A stretch of 64,000 bases of DNA from Pempheris klunzingeri (lineage: Eukaryota > Chordata > Actinopteri > Acropomatiformes > Pempheridae). Shown in pieces: positions 36,943 through 51,600 of this stretch (its first letter is position 1; each line of letters opens with the position of its first letter). The translations under genes and the position numbers were made by a program. The stretch lies in contig NC_092024.1 in NCBI RefSeq assembly GCF_042242105.1, positions 3,543,501 through 3,607,500 of the forward strand. Reading direction: 5' to 3'. The notes under the pieces are model-generated. The model was not told the DNA's origin. It saw only the letters and a list, made by a program, of their open reading frames with translations, and did not search any database.

Positions 36943-39900
36943 TACCTAACATGATCAGTGTCTGTGTATATGGTGACTGTGGTGTTTTCTGCTTTAAGGC
37001 AAAGAGTAATTGTGCATTTAATGTAATTGCAGTGAAGATAAGAGGTCAAGTTCAAGATCTTCAAAATGACATTTCATAATCATCAGTTGTGTAAAACATC
37101 ACTGAATTCTATAGAAGAACTGAAATGACATTTTATGATCAGCCTTTTTTCCTGTGGTGTTTAATCTAATATGGAAAAACTGATGTGGATTTGTCGTCTG
37201 CCCCCATATTTGCTGTCACCCTTCAGTCAGATATCTGATAAAAGTCATGAAAATAACATTCAAGGAAAACAAGATGTTTATGAGTATACATTACAAGACA
37301 TTTTCTTTTGAAGCATCTCTGGAAACGCAATTTCCTATTCACGTTGTGGGATTGGATTTCCCCCATCTTTACAGCACGCAAGATGCAAGTCTTGAAAAGC
37401 TGAAGGAATGTCTCCACTTTTGCGGTGAAAACAAACTAAAAGTTTAATGACCGCAATGCTTGGCTGGCACGATCACATGCACCGCTCCGCTGCCTGGGAA
37501 ACCGTATACTGTGATTATAGAATCGATGGTTATAATCGACGTGCACAGAGCTGCATCATTAGGAAAATCCTTTGTCCCAAACCACTGAGGTTCCTCTTAT
37601 CGTTTGATGTTCAAAGTTATTTTGCAGCTGTCCTCTCGTTTCTCAACATCTTTTTGTCCCTGCGTTTTCTGAGCCGTCTCTTGTGGCAAACACCCACTCT
37701 GGCAGAGAATTGATAAAGGCTTGAGGATTAACTTCAGAGACGCACCACATGTGCTGGGAGCCCCCATGGCCCTCAGCTAAGGCATGAAGTCAGCAAAGGA
37801 CAATGCCTCGTCCCCACATTAAGCTGGATGTGGAAGAGCCGCTGCACTGGAGGATATTGATTATTGTTAGTGTTTGTCCCTGGTGGACTGTGAGCTGTGA
37901 CAATCCAGCCAGTAGAAATTAAGCGATCCATTCTAAAGAAAGACCCATCTTGCAACTCGACGATGTCCAGTATAACGGTCAAGAGCATTCTCTGCCAAAC
38001 CGGATGGTCGGTAGACGGAATGGCCACAAATAAAGCTTCAGCTTGGGCTTCAGACTCGCGGTTCCCATCCTCTGTGTGAACTCTCATTTAAAGGTGCTCA
38101 TTTCTGTGCATTTCAATTAACTTTTGTCACTTCGTTTGGCTGCTGAAGATTCCTTACTTAACAGTTTGTCTGTTTTCATTGTGTTCAACTGTGTTTTGTT
38201 TGCTAGTGAAAGCAGTTACTATCAAACTGTGCTGGTTACTTTTTAAGCAGCTGTATCCACTGTGTTGGAGTCAGTGATGAATTTGACTTGAATGAACATG
38301 TAACTGAAGGTAATGGTGGATGTGCAGCACTGTTTGCTTACCTCTGTAGTTATGTCATCCAATGTCAGACACCATACCTGTCAGAAATTCCAGGTGTCTC
38401 TGACTTTGGTTTTTGTACAAATGTGAATGTGTACAGTATGATATCAACATGGCAGCATAGCTAGTTAGATAGCTTGTTCTGAAACTGAAAACCACAAGAG
38501 GAATACCATATAGACTGTGGCTGGTATCCGATCTGTAGCAATGCAGAAACTATCCTCTCAACGTGTTTTATCTCAGAGCAGCGTTGTGGCTTAGTGGCAG
38601 AAACATGAAAGTCACCTTCTATCCATTCTGTGGCAATAAATCTCTAAACAGGCATTCATATCGTGTAATTACACACATGATTAGGGTGGTATCTATCCTT
38701 ACATATTTCAGTGGTCACTGCTGATGCGTCCCTATCAGTGGATGTCCCAGTGACCTTGGCGTGTACAGATCAGGGGGTTGCTCCTGCTGTTTCTGGCTCA
38801 TGGTGAATGTCCTCTGCCATCACTGCTAAAAAACAACACATTCAGGACACTTTATGTCAAATTGTCTCTCAATCTCAGTCTGAACTCTCTTCTTTTCTTG
38901 TGTCTTCTATACTTCAGACAGATTGCTGCAAATTCATCCTCCATCTCTTTTTACTCTGTGGGGAATTCGGCAGGTGTTCTCTGCAGATGTCAGTCAAACA
39001 AATCCATTATGTTGTGTCTCAGCTGTCGCTATAGATGCCAGAAATTTGATTAGAGTTAACTGGAGCTTTGGACATTTGAATAATCTAAATGCGCAGCTTC
39101 CCACAAAATTAATCTCTTATTAAAGTGATTGAGGTTATTACAGTAAGTGAACCTGGAGTGTGTAGCTTGTAAGAATTCCTCAGATAAAGTTTGCCAAAGT
39201 TCAATGCAAAGACAAAGATATGACAGGGATACTTTTTGATGCATTTGAACTGAGAAGCATGACAGGAATATGATGGTATGCTCGCCTTGGGTACCTAAAA
39301 GCATGTGATTGCTGCATGTTTGACATGAGTGAGTGAAAGAGCTCCGTTCTTTGACTAAAAGGACAACTACTGCTACTGTCGTGTCTTTTAAAGTGCTGAA
39401 AGAATAAGAATATCGTCATCATCATTATCATCATCAGTATTTGCTGTTTGCACCTTTATATAACTCATTCTCCACATCTTCAGTGTTATAAATGCATGAA
39501 AACTACAAAGCTGCCAGCAGGTTTCGTTGAGTAGGGATCAGGAGGAGGAGGCCCAACTTACCATATAAGCAAATACATGGAGGCTCAATGCATCTCAATT
39601 GGCATGACAAAAGCTGATGACTAATGACTTAATAGCCTCATAGACCTGCACCACCTGCTTACCGAGCAAGGCTCACTGATGCCAACACCACAGTGAGCTC
39701 CTGTACGACGGCAGAAATGATTTTAACTGGTAGACAACGGAAAGCAGCAAATTTACAAAGAGTTTCATCTGTAATAATAAAAAAGTGAGTCAATTATTTG
39801 ATTTTCACGTTATGGGTCATATTCCCCCAGATGGTTCGTGCTGATTTCACCAACTACATTCAGAGCAAACTGACTCTGAAACAGTGGTTTAATGTCTTTT

Positions 39901-42900
39901 GGCTCATTGTTTTATTATTATTATTATCATTATTATTTTACGGCCTGTAACTTTAACGTTTCGATCCATGCTCACCTTGACACAGGTTTAAAGAAAACCA
40001 CACACACCCTGAACACTGAGAAAATGAGTTAATTAAGTGAGAGCATTATTTGGAGTGACCCAAATATGTGCTCATATTATTTATGACTCAAATCTAAGAT
40101 GCTCTCATCTTGATCTTATTTCACAGCAGCCAGAAGAAAAAGGCTTGATTTTATATGCTCGACTTAAAATCTCTCCCACCTTACTCACCGATGGTTATAC
40201 ACGATATCTGTATGGGCATGTTGATAAAAGAGGATTTCTATGAAAATGAAGGATGATACATTTTCAAATTTCAGCAAATTGACGTGAGATGGTTCTTTCT
40301 CATTCAGTTCTCCATTAAATTTAGGGATGAGATGAACATATTTAATCCTTCCATTACACAGTGCTCAGGAAAACAACGGCGAAGGAATTAGCCCTTACAG
40401 TGTGACACCACTTGGTGTTAGCCATATGCAAATTCATGTTCCCTCTATATCAATAGTAAATCACGCCCACACAGAATAGGAGACAATACTGCTGGACAAG
40501 AGTGGGAAGTGAGCCTATCATTTGAGGAATCTCTTTCACGATCGCTGCTGGCTTTAAATACCTCGGTTTAATTGCTGTGTCATGACAGGATAATTACCAC
40601 CGTCATTCTAACCATTCAAGGGGACAAACAGGCCCGCAGACTATTTAACACTTTTTCCCTGTTGGCCTGGTTCTACAGATAATTGTGGTCGCCTGCAAAA
40701 TGATGGTAAAATGAAATGAATGTGAGAAGAGAGCGAGCGATGTGCTGCTTCAAAGCTCTTTGACTCCAGCTCTGGTTGGCACTTGTTCGCTTGTGCTAAT
40801 GTACTCCTCACACCTCACACAGCAACACCGGCCATGTGTCAGACGTGCAACGGCTTCACCGAGGTTCAAATGCACACCGGCAACGATTGCATTTAGATTA
40901 CAACACTCCTGTTCATCTCTGAGGGGACACTTCACAACTTTTGTGTGACAGTAGCCATCGTTGTAAAATGATGTCAATAACTGCTCGCAAAAAAGTAATT
41001 CAAACTCAATTCTTTTGAGTTGTGGTGTCTCTTCTAAGTACACCGAGGCAGTTGTCACGGGGCTTTGTTGAAATCCTCTCCACACATTTTAAATGCAGTG
41101 TGTAAAACCTGAATTTTAAATGCGATCTCTTAGGCATGGTGACACTTTGCTTGAGCTCATATCAACATCAGCTGTCTGGAGCGCTGTTTTCACATGGCTG
41201 AAACATCCACTAAAACGCAGAGACTAAACAAAAAGCAGTGAGTTAAAGCATGCAGGATGCACAGTTTGGTGGAGAAAGAGCTAAAAAAAAATTGAAGGAA
41301 AAAGGGACGGCAAGGTCTATTGTTGTCAGATTGACATGGATTGAAGAAATCAGCATGTGTGACAGAATTCTTTGCCGGCTGTGATTTCATGCTCTTCTGC
41401 TCAGCTGAAGCGGCCCGTGGAGCTGAATGCATTTCGGGTGCTAAGAGACGAGCGGTGAAAGGCAATAGGAACTTCCATAAGCCATCATTGATAGAGAGGG
41501 CATTGGGAGCAGTGTGAAAACAAAAGCTGGTCGATAACTAGTCGGTAAGCTTTATGATCAATAAGGTGCACACCTACACAAAGGATGCAACATGCTATAC
41601 TTTTTTTGTCACAAAGTAGCCTTGAGAATACAAAAGCAATCTAAAGTTTGACCATATTTCATTAACTAACATCTGCCTCATTGCCTAATCAGTTCCTCCT
41701 GGGATGAAAGACCACATTTTAGCTTTGTGTGTTATTTATTTATTGAGTGACTCCTGGTAAGTCAGTATCCAGGTCTATTTGCCTTCAGTGTATTGATACA
41801 CTAATGCTGTAGTGAATAGAATCCATCATACAGAAAGAGAAAGCATCTCAGCAACATGCAACAAGGGCCAGCTAGGACTATTATTTTCTGCATGAATTAG
41901 ATGTTTTTATTGTTCAACGTTGATGTGTTTGCTGGTGTTATTTTGCAGCTCCATGACTGAGTCAGTCCCGATCTCCTCACTGATTTACTGATGCAGGAAT
42001 TTTAATGTGCAAAACACAAATCAACTGGGTAAAAAAATGTCAAAATGGAGAGTGGAAACAACGGTGAGCAGCATCCGTCTTTCACGAGGAAAGCCACATG
42101 GTAAACCCTCTCCTCATAGAGTCCGACCTTCTCCCCTCTGGTCGGAGATGTGGTTTCCTAAAATTAGATACGACAGATCAAACGTGCTGCATGGTTTGTC
42201 CAGACAGAGTGGAGGAGCTCTGATGATAATGCATCATAAACTGCCTCTGAGCTCACATAGCTCAGCACTTTAGCCTGTCCCTCTTCCTATTGTCCATTTC
42301 TTATCTATGTTTTTTGCCTTTGTCACATGAGCTTTCTTTTAAACTTCTGCATTGTTTGAATAATATCAGCATTTTTATGCACTTGTTGGACAAAAGAACT
42401 GATTATTCAAAAAATTTCCGTAAAAGATGAATTAAATAAAGAAGGGAAAAAAGGATTGATTACAAAGTAAGGGTATGTTTGCAGTGTCAATCAATCAATT
42501 TGAATTGAAATGCAAAATCTGGTGTAATGTAACGGATGGAATAACCTGCTGGTTCATTGTTCAGCACCGATGGAGCTGTGTGACCTGTGAAGGTCTTCTG
42601 CCACTGACTGCTGGACTTCTTTGGCCTGTGTGCTGACCCAAGACATTACAGTCACCTCTACGGGTTCATTGCCATGTGCACTGAGTCAGTTAAAATAGGA
42701 GTGACCTCACTGTTGAGATACAGGAAAATCATTTGTACGACTTTGTGAACACCAGATAAATACGTTACTCGTGAGCCCATCTGATCTTTCTGCATGTGAT
42801 TTAAACAGAAGAGGACTCTGGAGATCATTTATCTGTGTGTCGGTGTGCATTTGTGATTTTGTAGGTTATCCTTGCATGGTACAGCACGGTACGAGCTCAG

Positions 42901-43628
42901 GACAGATTTACACAAGGTACATGTTGTTATAATGGAGATGCTCGCTGGCAGGGCTGAACTTAGCAGGGCCAGTGCAAAAATACATACTACAGACAAACTG
43001 TCTTTTAGTCTAAATGAGGTGTGTTGATTAGACTACAGCACCCCTAATCAGGAAACAGCAACACTGCCAATCCAACAGTTGGTTCTCCTATTTATAGCTT
43101 TGGGAGAGAGTTGCTGCTTTTCACAAACATGGACTGGGTTGTCCAGGAGCACAGAAACAAAATTACTGTAGTAGGGGTTTTACTCCTAGAACATTCGATG
43201 TGATACCCTCCTCCATTTAATGTGTGTTTTACATAGCGACGGTCAATCATTTTTCTATCATCATACGTATGAGATATGTAAATTATGTTGAGACTTCCTC
43301 CAAAGGATTACTACAATCACACCATGTTCTTTATGATTCTATTTAGCTGATAAGATATACTGTATATTACTCCTCTAAAATATGCAAGTGCCAAAAAAAA
43401 AACTAATTCTGGATTGTACTGCCATCTAGTGGACACATGACACTTTGCAAACAGTATCCTCTCCATAACCGGACAGGGGTGATTAGCATAACACAGTACA
43501 GCATATACAGGGAAGCCCACTTGCTAAAACACTTATATGTTTTCTTGGTACTATACTAAACTGTTTTATATGTTATTATAGTATCTGAGATTTGATGTTA
43601 TTTTGCTGTTCTAAATACATTATTATAT

Positions 43629-43682
<54 letters not shown>

Positions 43683-44744
43683 CTTATCCTAAATCTACAC
43701 AGGGAGACACATAATGTTTGATTAAACAACTGCCTTGATCAGAACTGAACTAGAAGTGATTATGGACTATTTTGATAGTATGAACACACTGATGCCGCGA
43801 TGTCTGCTGGTGTACAACCTGCCATTAATGAACAAGCAAGAACCTCTGTTTGAAGTGAATGTTAAGCATTCTCCTTCTCAGGGCTCAGTCAAAGGTAGGG
43901 TTGTCCCCATCATGCTTTTAATCCGGATCCCTTAATGTGGAGTGTGTGGGTGGGTTATTATGGTATGTAGGAGAGAGGGCCTCTTACATGAATGTTCATG
44001 GGCGAATTGCCTCATAATAATAAGTCATCCATTCTCTTCGCTGAATAGTTTTGCTGGAATGCATTGGGAGAGTGAAATGGATTATTCTGTCTGTACTTTC
44101 AAAATATGATTTTTTTGTCTTTGTCAGTTAATGAGTGTCAAAAATGAGCCAAATCATACATGTGAATATGCTTTTGTCGTATATTTGAGCATATATAGCG
44201 TTCATGTGGAATCACATTGAGCTTGGAGCTTCAATAAAAAAAATTCTCAGCTCAAAGTCCACTTGCAGGAATTTTTCGACAGCTTTCAAACATATCTCTT
44301 GGCCTTCATCAGTAAATAGGCTTTGCTTAGTCATGTTATGAAATTATTGTTATGTAGTTATGTGATATCAGGATCACATCATCCAATGTTTGCCTCTGGG
44401 CAAATGGTACAGGGTGCAAAGTGGGCTGTGGATTTAAGCACATGGAATATATGTGAAGGTCTATGAGTGAATTGGAAACCTTCAGTATCAGTAGATGAAT
44501 CATTTCCCTGCCCTGCCCTGCCCTGCACTGACACACCTAGAAGAATTATATTTCCACTGTGCTCTGTGACCACTAACCCAACAATAGCTCTATGTTTTAA
44601 TGATGCATTCTGAATGTGGTCATCTATCTGTAACTGTGATTGGGTGCACTGTGCATATATGGACATATCAATCAGTGTAACTGTATGTCTTAACACATGT
44701 GATTTCTAAACATTCTGGGTATTACCCTCAATGGCCTTTCTCAC
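36943..44744. other. Intergenic DNA between the minisatellite and a repeat
   Basis: No supportable gene in nearly 8 kb. The longest open frames, such as those near 37773-38087 and 40750-41085, lack homology and splice context. A (TA)n tract lies at 43630-43681. A stretch of conserved non-coding elements cannot be judged without other genomes. Confidence 0.5.
43630..43681. repeat. (TA)n microsatellite
   Basis: About 26 uninterrupted TA units in intergenic DNA. Confidence 0.95.
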
Positions 44745-45023
44745 GGGCAGCACGGTGATACGGTGCTTAGCACTGTTACTGTTTTGTGGTTTTCAACCTG
44801 GGGCCTTTCTGTGTGGAGTTTGCATGTTCTCCCTGTGCTTGTGTGGGTTTTCTCCGAGTTCCTCCCACAGTCCAAAGACATGCAAGTTAGCTTAATAGGT
44901 GACACTAAATTGCCCGTAACCAGAATGGTTGTCTGTCTCTAGGTGTCTCTGTGATTGACTGGTGACCAGTCCAGGGTGTACCCTGCCTCTTACCAATGCC
45001 AGCTGGGATTTGCTCCAGCCCCC
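44745..45023 (+). repeat. Interspersed repeat, GGGCAGCACGGTGG class, copy 2
   Basis: Same word order as the copy at 29047 but more complete: gggcagcacggtgatacggt, gcctttctgtgtggagtttg, cctcccacagtccaaagaca, ctaaattgcccgtaa, ccagtccagggtgtaccctg and agctgggatttgctccagcc. Same orientation as copy 1. Confidence 0.75.
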
Positions 45024-45514
45024 CCACCCTATCCTTTAAATGGAAAGCAAATTTCTTTTTTATATTATTCAGAGACAGTAAAGCCAGGCTGTCTTGGCAG
45101 AGCCCCTGTCAGGTCAACTGTGGTGCCTGGTCCCTGCACAAACTACATGTTTGTGGGAACCACTCATGTATGTGGGATATACCCTCTACATCGTGCTCCA
45201 TAACAGTCTCTCACAAAGCCTTTGAAAGGATAATATCTACTGCTTCAGCTCTCTTTTTTTTTTTAATGTGAAAACAAAGACAAAGTGGAAATTAAATGAA
45301 TGTGTCAGCACACACAGGTCCATACAGATACACATAAGAAATTCCAATCATTTCTTACCAAACCTGGCAGCCATTGATTCACTATGAGTGAATTAGTTGA
45401 ATGCAAATGAATAGGAAATATACATAATTTAAGCACAACTGAAATAAAAGAAAGAGTGAGTCCTACTTTAATACTCGGGGAGGGCTTCTGTCAAAAATGT
45501 GGAAGCCATCTGGG

Positions 45515-45580
45515 ACTACACTACCCAGCGTGCACCAGCACAGGCGTACGTTATATGATTGGCTGACGTAATCCCGCCCC
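45515..45580 (+). promoter_or_regulatory. mocs1 core promoter motif cluster
   Basis: Within 66 bases lie four motifs. ACTACACTACCCAGCGTGCA (45515-45534) is a close match to the ZNF143/SBS motif. ATTGG (45558-45562) is an inverted CCAAT box. TGACGTAA (45564-45571) is a CRE/ATF-like site and CCCGCCCC (45573-45580) a GC box. The cluster ends 41 bases before the first in-frame mocs1 ATG, the layout of a TATA-less housekeeping promoter. Confidence 0.65.
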
Positions 45581-45606
45581 TGCTGGTCCTGTCCGGGTCC
45601 ACTGAC

Positions 45607-45624
45607 ATGAGACACTGCGGATGA
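45607..45624 (+). CDS. Five-codon upstream ORF overlapping an alternative mocs1 start
   Basis: ATG AGA CAC TGC GGA TGA. Its stop overlaps the upstream in-frame mocs1 ATG at 45621 as ATGA. Relevant only if transcription starts before 45607, which is unknown. Confidence 0.3.
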   Translation: MRHCG

Positions 45625-45686
45625 GCTCTTTCCTGGAGCTCTGTGAAGAGCCTCAGAGGACTCCGGAGCCGTCAGAAGACACAGCT

Positions 45687-48600
45687 ATGGCCGCTCGGGC
45701 TAGCATGTGCTGCCGCCTGTTTGATAGACACAACGGTCCGACACATTTCAGAAAACTCTTTCGGCAGAGCGGAAACGGGAGCGTTCACCGGCTGTACTCC
45801 AGTGCTACGCACAGGGAAAATGAACTTGAACTTGGAGACTCGACTTTATCTGCTCCTAACTTCGCCGCATCTCTGAAAACCAGGTCGAGACAGGTAATGC
45901 TGACTGTCGGGCTCTGAAAATCCAGTCCTGCCCTCCGCAGTCAGAGTCCAACCGCAGGTGAAATGCTGTAGTCATTAGCTAACGTTGGTTAATGACCGGA
46001 GGCTTGTTGTGGGACAAGTTGTGTCACTTTGTACCGAAGCTAAAGCCTCTGTCCCCTTTAGCCCAACACAGGCTGAACTAGCTAACTCTGGACAGGGCTA
46101 AACATTAAACCAGTGGTGCAGCATGGACACCTGAGAACTGTATTTTACACCACTGAAATATAGCTGATTTATTACCAAGGCCTTAAATAATCCTCATGTG
46201 TAAACAAGTGCTGTTTGAATGAATGCTACAGGCCTAATTACCTTCACTGCTGTCACCAGTTCAACCCTGAACCTGTACCTAAGTCAGTGGTTTGTCAATG
46301 TGGACGGTCCTGTGGCACTTTTTACTTATCCAATACTTCAGCCACTAGATTTCCTTATTAAACACTATTTTTTTTGCCTTTAGCTTTATCCCTGAAACTA
46401 GATACATCTTTATTCTATGGCATGATTTTAGTCAAACCACAGGATGAATGTACATTGTGGAAGATAACAGTTCATTGTGTCACCTGTACTATCAGTGACA
46501 GGGTGAATGAACTGAGAAAACATGTCTCTGAGGCTCGTTTCTGAGAAGTGAAGACTGCTGTTGTTTTATTATTTTGTCAGTCACATCCAGAGGACCAATG
46601 GATTTAAACTTTTAGCCTCAGATTACTGTTACCGGCCTTTTATACAGAAATAAACAGGGCTACCAAACTATTCAGTATCTGGCCGGGTCTTATAATGAAT
46701 TATAGTGTGTTTAATCATGCTTGCCTTTGTGTTAATAACTTCTGACAAACGGGAAGAGTGGCCCACTGTTGACAGTCAAAGGCCATTTACAAAACCATGT
46801 GCAAGTCCCTCAATGTGACTGACTTGGTGAAGCCTTTTGATGCGTAATTCAGGTTAATCACATGTCCCTGTGTTTTTCCCAGAGTATGGGTGTTTCCAAT
46901 CTTGCTCAAACTATAAATAGTTGAACTGTTTTCCCGGTTAGGGACACAGATCCAGTCTCAGACTGACGTAACAGTATTCTCTGACAAGACATGAATAGGT
47001 ATAAAAAAAGTGCTGATAGATTAACAGAAGAAATCTTGTGTTTTGGTACAAAACAAGACACAGCAGTGCTGTTATGCATCAGATCAGTTTCAAAGTGCAA
47101 TAGCCCTGTTGTCTTTATCCCCAGGAGAGGCTAAGAGACGACAGCATACTACCCTTTTCAGCGTTCCTGACTGACAACTTTGGCCGGAGGCACAGCTACC
47201 TGCGCATCTCCCTGACTGAAAAATGCAACCTGCGCTGTGAGTGGATGTTCTCACTGTCCCATATTAAAGTGTCTTTATCCAACTACTCGAAATCAGCAAC
47301 AATGGTTCCATTGCTGTTACTCTTACCACCACCAGTGACACATCTCTTACTGATGATAATGTAAATTTGTAATGCAATGTAAAGTCACTGATCCTCGCTG
47401 GAATACAGTTTTCAGGTCAGGGTAAGCTGTAGAAAGCACCTGGAGCTGGCAGGGAGTCACAGATGCTTCAGCAGTGAGATGTTTGCTGAGGAGGCAAAGA
47501 ACCTTTATCATCTGATTATAGAACAGTCATTCAAACATGTTAGGAGATGTTTCAGACATAGTTTTTCTTAAGGGAATGATTTTTACCCAAAGATGATAAT
47601 TGCTCTTTTTGTTTTTCTTTCTCAAGGCAACCTTTGTTCTTTTTTAAATGTCTAAAATGATATATCTGGGTTTCTCCATCATGCTGCGTCAGATGGGTGC
47701 AGATTGAGACAGATTAACCTGTTCATCACTCGTGGCCCTGTAATCTTCAGAGTGAGGAACACACTGATAACATGCCAGGAAGAAAAGCCTTAGTTTTAAG
47801 ATCATTTCCGATGGTGTGCTCCTATATCTGGGTCTATAAATCTCAAATTCACTTTAAATTGACGGCACCTGCCTCAGATTCCCTAAAAACTCTCTCCCTT
47901 CGTAAAGCTGTGTTCTCCACGTCTACCAATAACACAAGAACAGCCGCGGTCACCTCTGTCTAATTTCCCACACTATTTATATAAACATTGCATCCTGTTT
48001 TTAACTCAGAACAACTTTCGTGTGGTAGTTAATTCCTCACACCTTTAACTGATAAATCCCATCACACAGCTAATGCAGACTTTACTTAGAGAAAAGCTCA
48101 AACGTCCACGTATTATAAGTTAATAGATAATAAATGAATAACTATGTATATGGGTTTTTGTGCAAGTCATACTTACAATACAAAATTGATCGTATATGAT
48201 TAAATATTTTATTAAAAGTGTGTCTGTTTTTGGATTCATTGCTTCCAGGTAGATGAACAGGCTAAACTCATCTAACAAATAAGGATACACAAACATTTAC
48301 CTCTCTAGTGTAATGTTTTTATTGATACTGTGTGAGAGGAGCATCTGTTGAGAGGCTTATTACATTCTTGGTATCTTGTCAGCATTTTACTTTCTTCTCA
48401 TATTCAGGTCAGTACTGCATGCCAGAGGAGGGGGTGAAGCTCACGCCGCGGGGCCAGCTGCTGTCCACCGCGGAGGTGCTGACCCTGGCTCGCCTCTTTG
48501 TCCGGGAGGGGGTGGAGAAAATCCGCCTGACTGGAGGAGAACCCCTCATCAGACCTGATGTGCTGGATATCATCGGTAAGGAGCTAGCTGAGTTGATAGT

Positions 48601-51600
48601 AGCAGTAGCATTTCAGCTAGTGCCAGGCTGTCACCCCCATCATTGATGCATGAACACTAGTAACCAAGTCATGATGAACACAACCTGCTTTGTGCGGTTT
48701 ACCTTATGGATGTGGTGACAGTCTTTTCAGAGCAGTGATTCAGCGTGTGCTATCCAAGGCTGTCAGTCATTCATGTGCTAACCTTGTTGACTCAACTAGA
48801 ACTTTTCTAAGTGTCATGAGGAGAGAAAAGGAGGACTGATTTGCCACGCATGCCTTCAGGTCAAGACACGAGTGTGGAAGGAAAAATGATTTGTTACACC
48901 ACAGCTATGTGTTCAGTCTAATGACATATTGAAATCATTTTAATTTCACAGCCTGACTTTTAGATTAACCGTTCAGCCTCGGCCACTGAGGGTCACGTTC
49001 TGAGAACAGTGCCTGTGGGAGCAACATTAAAGCATGACTTGAATGAACAGAGTAATGCGGTGTGACCAATGGGTAATGTCTTTGTAGAAAGAGGACCATA
49101 GGCTGCCAACAGCCCCATAAAGATCAGCAATTACCACTGTGTCATGTGACAAGACACCACTGTGACCTCCCATGACCCTCATTAAAATATACTTGAGTGA
49201 ATAATTTGCATCAAGTGGAAACAGAAAGCAGACTTTTGATCTACTGAGTGTGTTGTTGTTGTCTGACAATAGGGGAAATGAGCAGATTAGGCTCTTTTTA
49301 AATGTGATGGTTTGTTTCAGGGATTAGCAACAGGATGCGTGTTGTGTGAAGCTTTCTGATCAACATCATCATCATTTAGTCTGACATTATTAACACAACT
49401 CTTTGTAACTTTGTAACGAATAAACGACATTAAAGGAATGCAAGGCTGAATTGGTGGACTACTCTTTCAAAGTCATCCCAGTTTACATGATTATTAAACA
49501 GGATTTGTCTGGTGAGATATGCGACCGCTTTCACATTACCACTTTTATTTTTCAATCTCAGGAGGTCATTTATAAGCAAGCCACCTTAAGTTTTGTTTTG
49601 CAACAGTCTCATATGGCAGATACTGGGTTTAAATTGTGATAGCACGTTTTTCTCTCAATCTCTCACTGTTTTCCTTTCTTTCTCTCCCCTGTTCCCATGT
49701 TTGCTCTTCCTTTGCAGCCGAACTTAGGAAGTTGGAGGGCCTGAAAACCATTGCAGTGACAACCAACGGCATGAACTTGGCCAGGCTTCTGCCCAAGCTG
49801 AAAGAGGCTGGCCTTGACTTGATTAACATCAGCCTGGATTCACTGGTCCCTGCCAAATTTGAGTTCATTGTGAGGCGGAAAGGTATGAAAAAGTATTTTA
49901 CCCATAATGTCAGCTGCAAGACTTAAAGGAGGGTTAGATGACTGATACTGCAGCATCAGTGTGCTTAACTGCAGCTTTGGCTTGTGGTGAATCAAGAACA
50001 CCAATGAATTTGAAGTTGCTTGTTGTTGTTGTTGTTGCAGTCATCACACTCCAAGACACCAGTGTTGTTAAGTCTTCAGTGTCTTTGCGACCACATAAGG
50101 CTGTTCTGCTGTTCCAGTTGTCTTTGTCTGTGAAAAGTTGACAGCCTAAATCAATATCTGTGGCTATTGTGGGTCAGTCCCATGAGGTTACTGAAGGGGC
50201 CTGTTGGCACACATGGCGTGGAGATGACAGCCTGGCAGAGCTGTGGGAGGTTGGCGTATGGAAGGTGGGCACAGATGGACCGCCTGAGATCAGGAAATGA
50301 TAAAAAGAAGAAGGAGCAATTGCAGAGCTGGCTTTTTCAGGGAAAGGTTTAGCAGCCTATACGTCTGTAGGTATAACCCGAAAGAAATCTTGTCCTTTAG
50401 CCTTCAGTAAGCTTTAAGTTTAAGTATAACATGTGGCATTTAATTGTGATTATGGGAATTTTAATGAGTTACATGAGCCTCACCTCCTTCAGAGAAGCTT
50501 AAGTCTGCCTGGATTTGTGGGTTTTGTCCTGATAAACGATGAGTCTGACCTTGGTAGTTTGAAAAGCTCTGCCAGCTGCTGAGGGATTAGTTGTAGATGT
50601 TTCCATGTTAGTGGTTTGTGGCAAATCGTGAGTTTAGTCAGCGAAAGCGCAACTTTTTCTGTTCAGCTCTGATCTCCAGGTTGTCTCGTGTCTGTTGTAT
50701 AGCTCAGTGCATTTTTACCCCTAAAGCCTCCCCCCCCAATCACAAGCCTTTCCACCCTGTATTTGAGTTGGTAGCACAGAATGCAAATGTACTAAAGTAT
50801 GATTAATGCATTTATTGCAAAATTTTGAACTTAAAACATCATCAGTCTTTGTCTCTGTTTTTTGCAGGGTTCCACAAGGTCATGGAGGGCATTGATAAGG
50901 CTATCGAAATGGGCTACAACCCTGTCAAGGTACTTTGTTCATCTTATCAAAAAGAGAAACATTCACTCTGTGTTGTGCACTTTTTGGTTTATTTCTCACT
51001 ATGACTCTTTAGTTGATATTTTAAATAATATATACAGATATTTAGTATGGACGATTTTGACTACAAAACATGGAATGAAAAAGGAAGGAAGGAAAACATA
51101 TAGTCTGATGCTCTAAAATGTGACCAATAACTATCTTCAGTGAAACGTTCCCCTCATTGTACTTGTGACTGTAAGACTGGATGTTAGAACCAACAGTGCT
51201 GAGGCTCTCTGAGTAAACTGAACTCTGGTGTTGAATTTTAAAAAATATCTATTGATAAAAGTATTTATTATTAGAGTGAGGTGACACTTTGGCTGCTACT
51301 TCCTCTTAATGTCAAATTGCTGTGAGAGGACGGTGTAACTGCATTGCTGATGATAATATTTCATCCATGTGCTGAACATTTTGCCTACAAAAGCTAAAAA
51401 AATCGGTGTGCTGCTTCCTGATTTTCTGTATGTGATGAATTGCTGCCTACCACAGGAACAGGCTAATACCAACACCTGACTCCCCTCCTGAGACCTAATA
51501 ATACAGGAAGAGGTTTTCTCCTGCTGTGTCGCTGGAGGAATGCAAGGATACCATAAAAAGATACCATGACAATTGTTTTATTCTTGGAAAGAGTTCTTCT

